DNA of 64,000 bases. It comes from Thermodesulfobacteriota bacterium. GTDB lineage: Bacteria; Desulfobacterota; WTBG01; CAIYCZ01; CAIRTM01. The notes below the pieces were generated by a model, which was given only the letters and a program-made list of their open reading frames with translations, was not told the DNA's origin and ran no database searches. Below are positions 1 to 11,500 of the stretch, in pieces. The translations under genes were made by a program, and so were the position numbers. The stretch's first letter is position 1; each line of letters starts with the position of its first letter. Location: contig JAOAHH010000122.1 of assembly GCA_026415325.1 (NCBI GenBank), forward strand, positions 1-64,000, read 5' to 3'.

Positions 1-141
1 GTGGTTCACAAGTCAGGAGACATGCAGCCAGGCCCGGGTTTCTTTGAATTAGCCAAAGAACTTGGAAGAGATACATCCGATATTCTTGCTTGTTGGGTGG
101 CAGAGCTAAAGAAGGTTCACGCCTACTGGAGTCTGCCATAA
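1..141 (+). CDS. C-terminal fragment of a small cassette-type hypothetical protein
   Basis: An open frame enters from the left edge and ends at TAA 139-141 after 46 codons. The visible residues include a PGPGFFELAKELGRDTSD stretch followed by CWVAELKKV. From memory, similar tails occur in short soluble proteins of unknown function common in proteobacterial genomes and integron cassettes; I know no biochemical role. It lies upstream of an attC-like site, which suits a cassette gene. The true start is outside the window. Coding status rests on the uninterrupted frame and protein-like composition. Confidence 0.55.
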   Translation: MVHKSGDMQPGPGFFELAKELGRDTSDILACWVAELKKVHAYWSLP

Positions 142-173
142 GACTTGCGCTTTGTAACGTAATAGGGCAAAGA

Positions 174-286
174 ATGTTCGCCTATCACCAAATCCAAGAG
201 TACGTGAAACAAAATACGGTTGTACCGTGAAAACCTGCTGGATTACACACGTCAAAGAGCTGAGAGACACTTTGGCATGTTACGAC
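174..286 (+). pseudogene. Decayed cassette ORF (two frame changes)
   Basis: An ATG at 174 opens a frame reading MFAYHQIQEYVKQNT and stops at 228-230. The next frame (from 227) continues with VKTCWITHVKEL, and a third frame (from 259) gives AERHFGML. In order, these three pieces resemble, from memory, a family of about 70-80 residue hypothetical proteins in which a KTCWIAHVKE motif is followed by a variable linker and an RHFGM end. The parts sit in three different frames and the linker is missing, so I read this as a frameshifted, internally deleted gene just before the attC-like site. Family membership is recalled, not searched. Confidence 0.4.
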
Positions 287-304
287 TTTCAAGTAAGAAA
301 CGGC

Positions 305-368
305 GGCTAACAAGCGCTTCCAGCGGACGCTCGCTCCGCTCGCGCCGCTGAAGCGCAGGCCGTTAGGC
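305..368 (+). repeat. attC site 1 (integron recombination site)
   Basis: The outer cores are GGCTAAC (305-311) and GTTAGGC (362-368). Between them the arms GCGCTTCCAGCGG and CCGCTGAAGCGC are complementary except for one unpaired C, matching the extrahelical base that gives attC its strand polarity. Total length is 64 bp with a short GC-rich centre. This is the classic architecture of an integron cassette recombination site. The next gene starts 18 bp downstream, as expected for the start of a cassette. Confidence 0.85.
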
Positions 369-386
369 AGTATCAAGGGAGGCTCA

Positions 387-899
387 ATGTTTTGCTCACA
401 ATGCGGTACCCAGTTGGTTTCCAACGCGAAGTTCTGCCCCAAGTGCGGATTGCCTATTGGCGCGGAGCCTTCGCCTGTAGTTGAGGTGCCTTCTACGAAA
501 CCGCTCATGGCAGTACCAGAACAGGTGCGCGATCCCGCCACACTCGGCACCAAGTGGCTGAAATTCTGGAACTACTTCAGCTTGCCCGTTGGCGGGCTAC
601 TTGGGCTACTAATGTCTCTTGGGGTGCCGGCACTCGGAATCATCATGGTTCCCTTGGCCATTCTCCAATTCGCAGTAGCCTATGGCCTTCATTACAGGAA
701 GCTATGGGCGTGGCAATGGAATTGGGGGTTAGTCGTCATCACGTACATAAGCATGCTCATCCCGACTCCAACACCCGGATCTCACGCTGGCGCTGCCGAT
801 TTGGTTGTGCAATTTGTTATCAGGCTAATTCTGGGGAGCCTTATCTGGATGTGGCCAAATTATGTGTATTGGAAAAAACGCAAGGGGCTATTTTCTTAG
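387..899 (+). CDS. Zinc-ribbon membrane protein, integron cassette gene
   Basis: This 170-residue protein begins with a zinc-ribbon: two CxxC pairs at residues 3-6 and 17-20 (CSQC, CPKC). A linker follows, then hydrophobic segments at about residues 60-110 and 115-150, so it is a small inner-membrane protein with a cytoplasmic zinc finger. The ATG follows AAGGGAGG at about 5 nt. The gene fills the space between two attC-like sites on the same strand, so it is a cassette cargo gene. Similar zinc-ribbon membrane proteins are widespread and mostly uncharacterised; a regulatory or envelope-stress role would be a guess. Confidence 0.8.
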   Translation: MFCSQCGTQLVSNAKFCPKCGLPIGAEPSPVVEVPSTKPLMAVPEQVRDPATLGTKWLKFWNYFSLPVGGLLGLLMSLGVPALGIIMVPLAILQFAVAYGLHYRKLWAWQWNWGLVVITYISMLIPTPTPGSHAGAADLVVQFVIRLILGSLIWMWPNYVYWKKRKGLFS

Positions 900-963
900 C
901 CTGAGAGAAAAGGAGCAGGCTTGGCTTCCCGAAAAGTCGGCGCTGGCGAGACGGTGAAAACAT

Positions 964-1033
964 GCCTAACACTGCGCTCCAGCGGACGCTGCGCGATAAA
1001 GCCGCGCAGCTCCGCTGAGCTTGAACGTTCGCC
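964..1033 (+). repeat. attC site 2 (diverged 3' core)
   Basis: GCCTAAC (964-970) is a perfect left core. The right core is GTTCGCC (1027-1033), two mismatches from the expected GTTAGGC. The inner arms GCTCCAGCGG and CCGCTGAGC pair with one extra C, again the polarity-giving extrahelical base, and GCTGCGCG/CGCGCAGC extends the hairpin. The length is 70 bp. Position after the zinc-ribbon gene and orientation match site 1. The divergent right core may lower recombination. Confidence 0.7.
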
Positions 1034-1046
1034 AAAGGAGGGATAA

Positions 1047-1136
1047 ATGGACTACCATCATCTCGAACAAGACCTGCGCAAGAGATTAAGGAATGAATTG
1101 GAAGAGAGAGAAATCCCTATGAATACTTTTAATTAA
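1047..1136 (+). CDS. Short ORF, probable truncated cassette gene
   Basis: An ATG at 1047 follows a strong AAAGGAGGGA Shine-Dalgarno (1034-1043) directly after the second attC-like site, the normal place for a cassette gene to begin. The 29-residue product starts MDYHHLEQDLRKRLRNELEE, charged and helical, and stops at TAA 1134-1136. Base composition turns AT-rich from about 1120. I infer that only the 5' end of a cassette gene survives, fused to chromosomal sequence. It could also be a complete tiny protein. Confidence 0.4.
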   Translation: MDYHHLEQDLRKRLRNELEEREIPMNTFN

Positions 1137-1267
1137 ACACCATTACCGCGCATAATGCAATATATGCATCATTACCATTTTTCTTTATAGAAAAGAATCG
1201 GAGTTTGAATTATAAAAATGCCGGAAGACTGCGGTTACTTAAAAACGCTGAGAACGCAATAAAGAGG

Positions 1268-2302
1268 CTAAAGTGAACTAATTGTTTTGTTAACATATTC
1301 TTCAGCTTCACTCCGAACAAGTGCAATCAGTTTTAGGTCAATGCCGATGAGTTTAACCGAGCGAGGATCGAGATCGATCGCAGTAATATCCTGAAGGGAC
1401 TGCATATCGTCGATGTGGATGATCTGGTTTGCAAGATGGACAATTGCTACCAGTTCGTTGATCTGAATCAATGACGGTGAATGGTGAAACTGGATTGCAT
1501 TGACAAGTTGTTTCGGTATATCCCATTTCTCGCAGATGCTTGCCGCAAGACTCGCGTGATCAAATCCCAGAACAATGCGTTCTGCCTCAAAAACTTTTTT
1601 GCCTTCCTGTAATAACTTGGTGAAAGCATCGGCGCGAGCAGCAAGATAACGGTCGAGGACGAGCTTGCCGCAGTCATGGATAAGACCTGCCGAGAAGGCA
1701 TCGTCGATGAGGTTCGGGTTGCGGCGTTTTGCGATTGCGCGTGCGCATGCGGCAACCGAGAGTGAATGCCGCCACAATACACCGCTTTCTTGCCCATAAC
1801 CGGGAAGCCGTTTTGAGAGCACGGCAGCGCTGCAGGCGATTTCGAGGATCTGGTTAAGGGTTTTTATGCCAAGGATCATTGCGGCGTGTTGAATCGAGGT
1901 AACAGTGCCCATAACGCCATAATATGCTGAATTGGCAATCTTCAACACCCGTGCGGCAATCGCTTGGTCGGTTTCAATGGCGCGGGCAATTTCGGAAAAG
2001 GTGCAGTTTTTATCTGAGATAAGGCGCCTGACATGCTGTGCCACCTGCGGCATTGACGGCAGGTCATTGACCGCGGCAATAATAGATTTTCTCAGATCAA
2101 TGCCCGACTCTTCAGATGGCGAATGACGATTCTGTGATGGAGCGGGAGATGGTGAAGATTGGGGAGTCGCATGCTGATTGAGCCGTATCTCGATATTACC
2201 CTTGCATGAGGGGCACGGAAAGATCACATGCAGACCATACTGCCTGATACGCTCCTCGGGAATTGTATAACCACGCGAGCAATGTGGACAGATGATTTTC
2301 AT
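1268..2302 (-). CDS. Zinc-ribbon HDOD domain signalling protein
   Basis: The 344-residue product opens with an MJ0042-type zinc ribbon (CPHC at residues 5-8, CPSC at about 30-33), then a low-complexity Ser/Pro linker at about 45-70. An HDOD domain follows (about 75-275) with LPSMPQVAQHVRRL and the HDCGKL motif. HDOD proteins are HD-related domains that often lack phosphodiesterase activity and act in signalling, for example in c-di-GMP, motility or stress circuits. The zinc ribbon plus HDOD pairing is common in Deltaproteobacteria. It is transcribed alone, divergently from the giant surface-protein gene. Target unknown. Confidence 0.85.
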   Translation of the reverse strand: MKIICPHCSRGYTIPEERIRQYGLHVIFPCPSCKGNIEIRLNQHATPQSSPSPAPSQNRHSPSEESGIDLRKSIIAAVNDLPSMPQVAQHVRRLISDKNCTFSEIARAIETDQAIAARVLKIANSAYYGVMGTVTSIQHAAMILGIKTLNQILEIACSAAVLSKRLPGYGQESGVLWRHSLSVAACARAIAKRRNPNLIDDAFSAGLIHDCGKLVLDRYLAARADAFTKLLQEGKKVFEAERIVLGFDHASLAASICEKWDIPKQLVNAIQFHHSPSLIQINELVAIVHLANQIIHIDDMQSLQDITAIDLDPRSVKLIGIDLKLIALVRSEAEEYVNKTISSL

Positions 2303-2405
2303 AGTGTGACCGTCATCATCAAAAAATAGTCTTGCATTTTATGATGCCTTCTTTATATCATTGATTGCGGGGATCGGAAAGAAAAAGTAAAAAGGAGGGA
2401 GCCAC

Positions 2406-2468
2406 ATGCATTCCATCGTATTTTTTATCCATCACATACCAGTTTTCTCTCAATACAACCAAGTATAG
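2406..2468 (+). CDS. Possible 20-codon leader ORF upstream of the giant gene
   Basis: An ATG at 2406 follows AAAGGAGGGA (2391-2400), the best ribosome site in the intergenic region. The frame encodes a hydrophobic 20-residue peptide beginning MHSIVFFIHHIPVF and ends at TAG 2466-2468. It is in a different frame from the large gene, whose start is 101 nt further on. It could be a regulatory leader peptide; it may also be chance. No conservation evidence is available. Confidence 0.25.
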   Translation: MHSIVFFIHHIPVFSQYNQV

Positions 2469-2569
2469 TGAGCGGATTTAATCACGCAGGGATACTCTCC
2501 CATGTGTCACTGCGGGTATTTTCGTTCACGCTAACACGGTGTCGATACATACAACAGGAGGGGGAATCC

Positions 2570-5500
2570 GTGAACAGAAGAATTATCAAAACATCGATTC
2601 AATGGTTTGCAATAACACTTTGTATTTTCCTCCATCAGCAGGCGGCGGCAGAGGATACAACGATTATCCGTGCACGGGATTGGCTTCTCCGACAGCAGGA
2701 TTTCGATGCCGGAAGTTGGGGCGAGGATCCGATCCGTGAAACGGCTACGGCCGTGGAAGCGCTCCTCCTTTTTTCAGATGCGGATGCAGCCGTCCAGGAT
2801 GGACGACACTTCCTTGAGCGTACTGCCCCTGATACGGTTGATTTCATGAGCAGAAAACTCGCTGTATTAGCTGAGACAGGACATGTGCCTGAGGACGATA
2901 TAAGGCAACTTATCAGTATGCAAAACCCTGACGGTGGATTTGGTTTTAAGCGTGGATATCCGAGTTCAATTATCGACAGCATCCATGCAGCTGAGGCGCT
3001 ACAAAAAGCAGGAATTGCTGACCATGCGGTTATCGGGAAACTATTGTACTATATAACAAGCCAACAAGGCATTGACGGAGGATTTTCGTGGTGCAAGGAG
3101 AATGAAAGCAGCTTAATAGTAACGGCCGATGCTGTGCGGGTGCTCTCAAGCTTTCAGCCGCGCTATGACCTTACGCTGGTATGTGAAAAAGCATGTTCAT
3201 TTATATGCAACTATCAAGATTCAAACGGCGGATTTGGTGAAGGTGATAGCTCAGCGGGAGAAACCGCAGCATGCATCGAGGCACTCTCAGCGACCGGTTC
3301 CGCTGCTGAAGCTTTGCTACGTGCCCGGAGGTTCATATGCCGTATGCAGGATGAAAACGGAAGCTGGGGAGACGATGTCACAGCAACCGCCAGAGCCATA
3401 AAAGCACTCATCACTATTGCAGAAATTCAACGACCTAATCTGACAATCGACAGCACATCATGTGAAATTACACCATCTGCTCCTGTAACCGGAACACGCT
3501 CATGCTTGCGGTGTACGGTGCAGAATACCGGTGCAACCGATGCGGCCAATGTTAAGATTAGGCTCTCCCTTGCCTTTTCAGATAGTAGCAATCAATCGCT
3601 TAGTGATGCATTTCTTCCCGTTATTCCGGCATATGGTACAGCTACTGTCGAGCTGTGCTGGACAGCAAATGCCGCAAATGGACAACACCTGCTCTCTGTA
3701 ACCGTTGACCCGGATAACGAAATCAGTGAAACCAACGAAGCGGATAATAGCAAACTCGTTTCACTATCCGTCCGCTCTCTTCCCGATGTTGTTATCGATC
3801 GATATACCGTTTCCAGCGACGCTCAACTACCAAGGGCAGGAGCACCGTTTACCGTTACAACGATGATCAGAAATACCGGAGAATCAGAGGCACTACTGCT
3901 CAAAGCAATTTGTACGGTAACCGGCGATGGTGAAGCATTTCGCAGCGGCCTGAAGGTAGGGGAGGTGGTTTTTTCGGAAATCAGCGGCGGGGGTCAAGCA
4001 CAGGCGCATTTTACGATGAGTTTGCCTTCCGGAGACTATACTCTATCGGTGCACCTTGATCCGGACGACACGATACAGGAAAGCAATGAGCACAATAACA
4101 GGGCAGAAACAACGCTGCGGGTTTTGTCCGATGTGTTTCAGGGGGTTGACCTTGCGGTCGTGCCGAGTGACATTATAATTGTGCCCGAACCCGGCAGGGA
4201 AGGAATGCCGCTGACGATTAGTGTTACGGTCAGGAACAGCGGCGATCGTGATGCGTTGTCAGTACCGGTTGTTCTCAGGTGTGAAGATGAAACGGGTGGC
4301 AATTCAGATCTTGCACTGCATACGTTTGCGGTGATCCGTGCAAACGAATCTGCAATGGCGCGGGTAACTGCTTCGTTACCTGCTGGGAACTATCGAATAA
4401 TTGCTGTTGTTGATCCCGCAGCGTCGATCAATGAAGTATGCAGAATCAACAATGCAGCAACAAAGGCATTTACCATACTCCCACCGCACGACGTCGTTGA
4501 TCTTGACATTGACAGCGAGGCGATAACATTTAATCCGGATCCGGCTGTTGTCGGCGAGCACGTGGCAATTCGATGTGATATCCGCAATGTCGGCACGGTG
4601 CCGCTTTATGGTATTCCGGTTCGCATCTATGACGGCATCCCCGAAGCCGGGGGAAAAATACTGGATAACCGGTACCCCGAGCTCATCCTTCCTGTTATTC
4701 CGTCCGCCAGCACAGGCACTATCACCTTGTATATGGATACAGAAAAGAAAGTCGGTCCCCATATCATTACAGTGATCGTCGATCCTGATAACCGCATTCA
4801 CGAAAACCGTGAAGATAACAACCGTGCAACAAGAACGCTTACCGTGACGGGGCAGGAGGGGGTGGATTATGAGATACGGGCATCAGACCTTATGTCGAGC
4901 CCGCCGCAACCAGTTTCAGGCGACACGGTTATAGTACAAGGCCGGGTCTGGAATAACGGGCAGCATGATACCGGTCGGGTCACGGTTGTTTGCATGCGTG
5001 AGTATCAAGTCATTGGGCAGCAAACAATCGATTCAATGCAAGCAGGGACGGCGCATGATGTCATGTTTACGTGGAACAGCGAAGGATACGCCGGTGTGAT
5101 TCCGATCACAATGAGCGTGGATCCGTGGAATGAAATCGACGAAACAAACGAATACAATAACAATGCATCCGTTACTGTTATGGTGAGGAGTGCCGACCTT
5201 ATGATCCGATCGGAAGACATCGAGATAAGCCCTCTCCTACCGGTGCCTGATACTGATATAAACATTCGGTGTCGCATAGCAAATATCGGAAACCATTCTG
5301 CGCCACCCTATCGCGTTGTATTATACCGGGGGAACCCCGATGCATCGGGAGAGAGAGTTGCGGTCAATGATATGACCGAGCTCGCAGCAGGTGACGCTGT
5401 GTCAACCGAGTTTATTTGGCATACACCGTCGACTCCAGGATCATATAGGTTTTTTGTCGTTATAGATCCTGACAACAAGGTCATTGAAGAGAATGAGCAT

Positions 5501-8500
5501 AACAATAGTGCAATGAGAACAGTGACAATAGCCGATCCTGCCGATGTTGCCATTGATACTGCCTCTCTCGTGATTTTACCGGAAGCTCCTACTCTCGCAG
5601 ATGAAATCAGGATAGCCGCAGCGATTGAAAACAGAGGCGGCACCGTTGCGGATACGGTGCGGGTTGCACTGTATGATGGCGAGCCGTCTGACAGCACCAG
5701 AATCGGGCAGGAACACATTATCAGAAACGTGCAGCCGGGAGGGCAGGTAACATTTGAACGCAATGTATATCTTAACGAAGGCCAGCATCGGTTGTGTATG
5801 ACAGCTGCTCTCGATCCGCCGCAAACAGAATTACGCTATGACAACAATAATGCATGCAGGGAAATCTTCGTGGGAAGCGTTTGCGATATCGAGGTTCGGG
5901 CACAGGATATCACCATCAATCCACCCGCGCCGGTTCTCAACGAAAATGTTACCATCGGAGCACTAATCAGAAACAAGAGTAATCAGCATATCGAATCAGT
6001 GTCGGTGAAATTTTTTGACGGCGAACCCGGCAATCCTCGTCAACAGATTGGGCAGGACATTGTCATCACCTTGGACCCGGGTGAAACAGTGCGTGTTGAA
6101 AATTCATGGTTACCCCCATGCGCTGGCATGCATGAAATATGGGTTGTTGCTGATCCGGAAAACATGATTCCTGAAGAAAACGAACACAACAACAAAGCCT
6201 CTCGACAGATCGTAATTGCAGGCGCAGCGCCTGACCTTGCAATATTGTCAGGTTCATTATTTGTTGCGCCGCCGAATCCGCATGCAGGCGAGATCACACA
6301 AATTGTCGCACACGTAAATAATTTCGGAGGATCAGAAGCAGCGCCGGCAACGGTCAGGTTTTATGCAGAAGGGAACGGTACGCGGAGACTTCTCGGTGAA
6401 ACGGGCAAAGATTGTATTAAGGCATCGGAAACAGCGCAGTTAACAATGACGTGGATACCGCATGAAGGTGAGCAGTTTATCGCGGCAATCGTTGATCCTG
6501 ATAATCTCGTGCAAGAATCACATGAGGGGAATAACAGACAAGACATGTCGATTACGGTTACCCCATCAGTTATGTTTTATGATGACTGCGGAAATCCGGA
6601 GCAGGAGCAGCACCTTGTCAGAGGGCAGGACGGGATTCTCACAAAAATTCAGCAAACACTCCCTCAAGCACTTGCCACGGTAAGCAGAGATCCTGAAGTG
6701 ATCATATACCGTTACGAGGGTCTGCAACCAGGCACAGCTTATGATCTTATTCTCGGGTATATCCAGGAGGAGGGCGCGGGGTGCATGCAGCAGCTTATTG
6801 CTGATGGAATGCTCTTACATGAGCCTCTGCTGCTGCCAGAAGGTGTGCTCCGTTATATAACCTGCTATATTCCGGCAACCCTCACTGCTGATGGAACTCT
6901 TGAGCTTCGGTTTGAAAAAACAGCAGGAACTGAGGCATTGGTTTCAGAAATATACCTTATTAAAAGAACCGGTAAAAAAGAGGTAGCAATCCAGAACGGG
7001 ACCGCATGGCTTACTCGACCGGAACGGCAGGCAGCAGACGGCGGCGGCTTTGTGCCTTTTTCCGTAAGTCAAAGCGATGCGCTTGCTTTACAGGCGCTGG
7101 TTGCAGTCGGCGCCAGTGAGAGTGCAGAAGCTGTTTTTCTCAAGAGCCGCATTGCCGCAATCCAGGCTTCAAACGGCAGTTGGGATAACAGCCTGCGACC
7201 GACCAGCCTTTGCATATCGGCGCTTGCCGCCACTGCCGATCCTTCGCTGAAAAGCGCTCTTGAGAAAGGTGTTGCATTTTTACTGCGTACCCAGCGTGAT
7301 GGTGGTGATTGGAATAACGATGTTACCGGAACAGGGATGGCAATTATCGCACTGTTAGATGCAGGGCTTGAGCCAACACATGATGCCCTTCGACGCGCAC
7401 GTCAATGGCTTATCAGTAATCAAAATTTTGATGGATTTTGGGGCGAGACCCCTGGAGCACCATCTGATATGTACCGAGGGTATCATCCGGTTGTTGCCCT
7501 AATACGCACCGGTTCAGCACTTGACCAGCCAGCAAAGAAAGCCATTGCATATTTTAAGAGCCACTGTTCTACTCAGGTGTGTAGATTTGTATACGGATAC
7601 CTTCATATTCTTATACAGCAGGGGCAGACCACGGGCAGTGAGGTGACGACATGGAAAAACGCACTGCTCGGGTACCAACGGGCAGATGGGGGATGGAAAG
7701 GTGGCGCTGCCTATCTTGATATAAGCGCTGTTGAATACACGGCAGAAGCACTCTGCGTATTGAGCAAGCTCGAAGGCCCCCAAACACCAATTACGAAGGG
7801 AATTGCATGGATAGCAAATGTCCATGCACAATGGCGGGATATTATCGATACATGGCCAACCATTGAAGAGACAGCACTTGCCGCAGGTGCATTATATGCA
7901 GTGGATAGGAATCAGTATCAGATTATGCTCACACAATTGCTATCTGAGATCGTAAAAAGACAGAACAGCTCCGGAACCTGGGGCAATGGCTATGCCCTTG
8001 CAGACAACGGTCGCAATGTTGAGGGGACGGGTTTCTTTCTCTGGACGTTGAGCAGTCTTGATATCGATGTCCCCGGAAAAGCAGGAGCATGTGCAAAAGC
8101 GCAACAGGCACTGCTGAGCTTACAGAATAACAATGATAAGGGGTGGTGCAGTAGCGGTGGATCAAGTTCGCCGTCATCAGTACGAGCAACGTCACTTGCA
8201 CTGCTAGGGCTTCTTCGGTCAGGTGTGCCGCCGCAAGATAGCCGGATTGCTCAGGCTGTATCGTGGCTGATGACAAAGCGCGGCACCGACAAGCTCTGGG
8301 ACACGATAGAAAACAGCAGCAGATGCTTGCTGGTATTAAAAATGATGGGCAGCTATGCACAGGAACTTACTGAGAGTGCCCGAGCACTAGTTGCGTCCCG
8401 TAACAGTGACGGGGGGTGGGGAAAACCAGATAGCACCACGACGGATACAGCATGGGCGGTCATGGGTTTGAATCAGCTAGAAGCATCACGTCAGGAGGTT

Positions 8501-11500
8501 GGGCATGGAGTCATATGGCTGGTTGCTGCACAGAACAGCGATGGCGGTTGGGCAGCGCTCCCGGGCATTCCAGCAAGCGCGACTCGTTATACTGGCGCAG
8601 TTGTATGGGCACTTGCAGGCGTGACAGGCAGTCCTTTAACTGAGCTTGAGCTGGTACTGAACAAACGCGTTTACTATCCTAACGATATCGTGCGGATAAC
8701 CGTTCAACAAGTCAAAAGCGATGAAGCGTTGAGCGAAGTTACAGGAACGGTAACAGAATCCGGTGGGCGGCTTTCTGCGGTTTCGTTTGCAAAAAAAGGT
8801 GCAGTATTTACCGGTGAGTACCATATACGACATGATCATCCGCCGGGAACGGATAGTCTCAGTGTGATTGCAACAGGCGAACAGGGAACGGGTTTTGCCG
8901 TTATACCGATACGGATCGACAATGCAGAGGATGCCCAACCTGACCTTATGGTATGTGGTGAGGATATTACATGGCAAGATACCGTATCGGCTACGGGAAT
9001 ATCGGGGGATCTGAAAGTTGTTGTGCATAATATCGGGTTGCGTGATGCGCAAGATGTTCTGATGCAATGTTATGACGGTCATCCGCAGGCTGGTGGCAGG
9101 CTTGTGCACCAAGAAATAATCGAGCACATCAGCGGAAACGGCATCCATGAAAGCAACGTACACCTGCAGCTTCCTTTCGGAGCTCATGAGCTGTATGTCT
9201 CCATCGATCCGGATAATACTATACCGGAGCAGAATGAGAGAAATAATAGTGCCTATCGCACGATAACGGTTCTGGATACGCGTCAGCAGGCTGATCTCGT
9301 TGTAATGCCATCAGAATTTGAGGCTATTCCTGATGCTCCCTTTGCGGGGAATATGGTAGTGCTGAGGGTAACAGTTCACAATCGAGGGGAAGAAGCTGCA
9401 CAAAGCGTCGCGGTACAATTTCAAGACGGCTCGGAACGCATCGGTGATGCTATTACAATACCCTACCTTGCACCGAATCAAGCGCAGACGGTTGTTGCTT
9501 TGTGGGATACGTTGCAACATTCAGGACGGCATTATGTGCATGCTGTTGTTGATCCAAATAATACAATAGCAGAATTCAATGAACTGAACAACGATGCAAT
9601 GAGGGTAATCGATGTTGGGGCAGCGCAACTTCCTGATCTTACAATTGATTATGCGCATATCGTCGCTCATCCAGAAACGCCTCATGAAGGAGCATTGCTA
9701 CAGATAACCGCCCCTGTTTGCAACCGGGGGGTAGTAACCCAAGGGGTAACGGTGGCCTTATATGATGGGGATCCTATGCAGGGTCGATGCCTTGATACGG
9801 TTTTTATCTATGAAGCGCTTCGATCCGGTGAAATGATTAACGTACGGTTTGACATTGATACAGCCGGCATGACAGGAGAACATCGGTTGTATATGGTGGT
9901 TGATCCTGAAAATCTTATTGAGGAAGGCGATGAGGAGAACAACAGTGCACATACCGATGTCATGATCGCATCATGTGGTATAGGGGTACAGATTGCAACA
10001 GATAAACCGTATTATATTGCAGGTGAGTCTTATGGCATCAACGTACGCGTTATTAATATGACGGATGAAGAACACAATGGGGTTTTGGCTCTGCGCATAC
10101 GGGATGTCGATGATAATACCATGGTGGCTGAACTGTATCAGGGAAGAGTTGCGCTTGCGAGTGGTGACAATCACACACTCACGCATACCGGTACTACTCC
10201 TGCTTATCCACCGGGACGGTACCGTTTTGAGGCAATATTTGATGAAGACAGCCTATGCAGAACACGATCTGCAACAGACATCACCATCGCTGCCGATATG
10301 AGGCTCACAGCATCAATCCGGGCAACACCGCCCTTGACATGGCCACATCAGCAGATCCAGTGTCAGGCAAAACTCTATAATCCCTCGATCAATACGGTGC
10401 TGCGCGGAATTCATGCCTGCTTGCGTATTCACGATGATAACGGCACCACGGTTATCGCGGAACAAAAGGCGATTACACACATGCTCCCGCGAGAGGAAGT
10501 TGACCTTGTTTTCTATTGGAATACAAAAGATGCAAGACCGGGACAGTATACTGCCTCTCTTGTCGTTGCTGCAGAGGGTGGCGTTACAGCCTCGGACAAC
10601 GCAAGCATTACCGTAACCACAGGACCGTTGGGAGTGCCGCTTTTTCAGGGAGCCGTGAAACTCGAAAAGAACACATTATACCGATCCGATGTTCTGAACG
10701 CCCGATGCTTCGTTAAAAACTGCAGCACGGTGCGACTTGATAGGATTAAAGTACATCTTAATATCATAAGCGTTCAAAACCAAAAAGTTATGGCAACAGA
10801 GGAGATGCTTTGCAGACTTGGCGGAGAAGAAACAGGTGAAGTGTGTTTTATTGTGCCGATGGCCGGACTTCCGGTTGGTGAAACGATGGCAGTTATGGTG
10901 GTCGAGGTTGACAACATCATGCAAACGCTTGCAGCCGTTCCATTCTCGATAGCAAATAGGTGCCCGATCATCAAGCTGGTGCCAGAAATAACCGCATCTC
11001 GTAATCAGCCTGTTGTGATTGATGCCGGCGATACGCACGACCCCGACAACGAAAGCCTTACGTATATATGGGAACTCGTGCAAAAACCAGAAGATAGTGC
11101 CAGTACGCTACAACCCCGCGAAGGATCATATTGCTCGCTGACTCCGGATCGTCAGGGGCAATACAGAGTTCTGCTGACGGTTACCGACGGTCTTTGTTGG
11201 AGCGGGCCTGAGGGAATTATTGTCAATGTCGAGAACCGGTTACCGATAGCCCAGATTCAAGTATCCGATACCGCACATTGCGGCAACATTGTAAAACTTG
11301 ACGGCAGCAAGAGTTTTGATCCTGACAGTGACGCACTCCACTCCTTTTTCTGGACGATTCTTGAGCGGCCATTGGGAAGTAGCGCAGAGATCGAAAACAG
11401 AGATAACGTTATTGCGTCGTTAATTCCCGACATGCCTGGTATGTACCGTATACAGCTTTCTGTCAGCGATGGTTTTGCCGAAAGTCTGCCGGTAACAGCA

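Noticed and set aside
2468-2569. Upstream GTG start for the giant protein
   Set aside because: It would place 34 unrelated residues ahead of a clear signal peptide, and a better GTG with AGGAGGGGG is at 2570.
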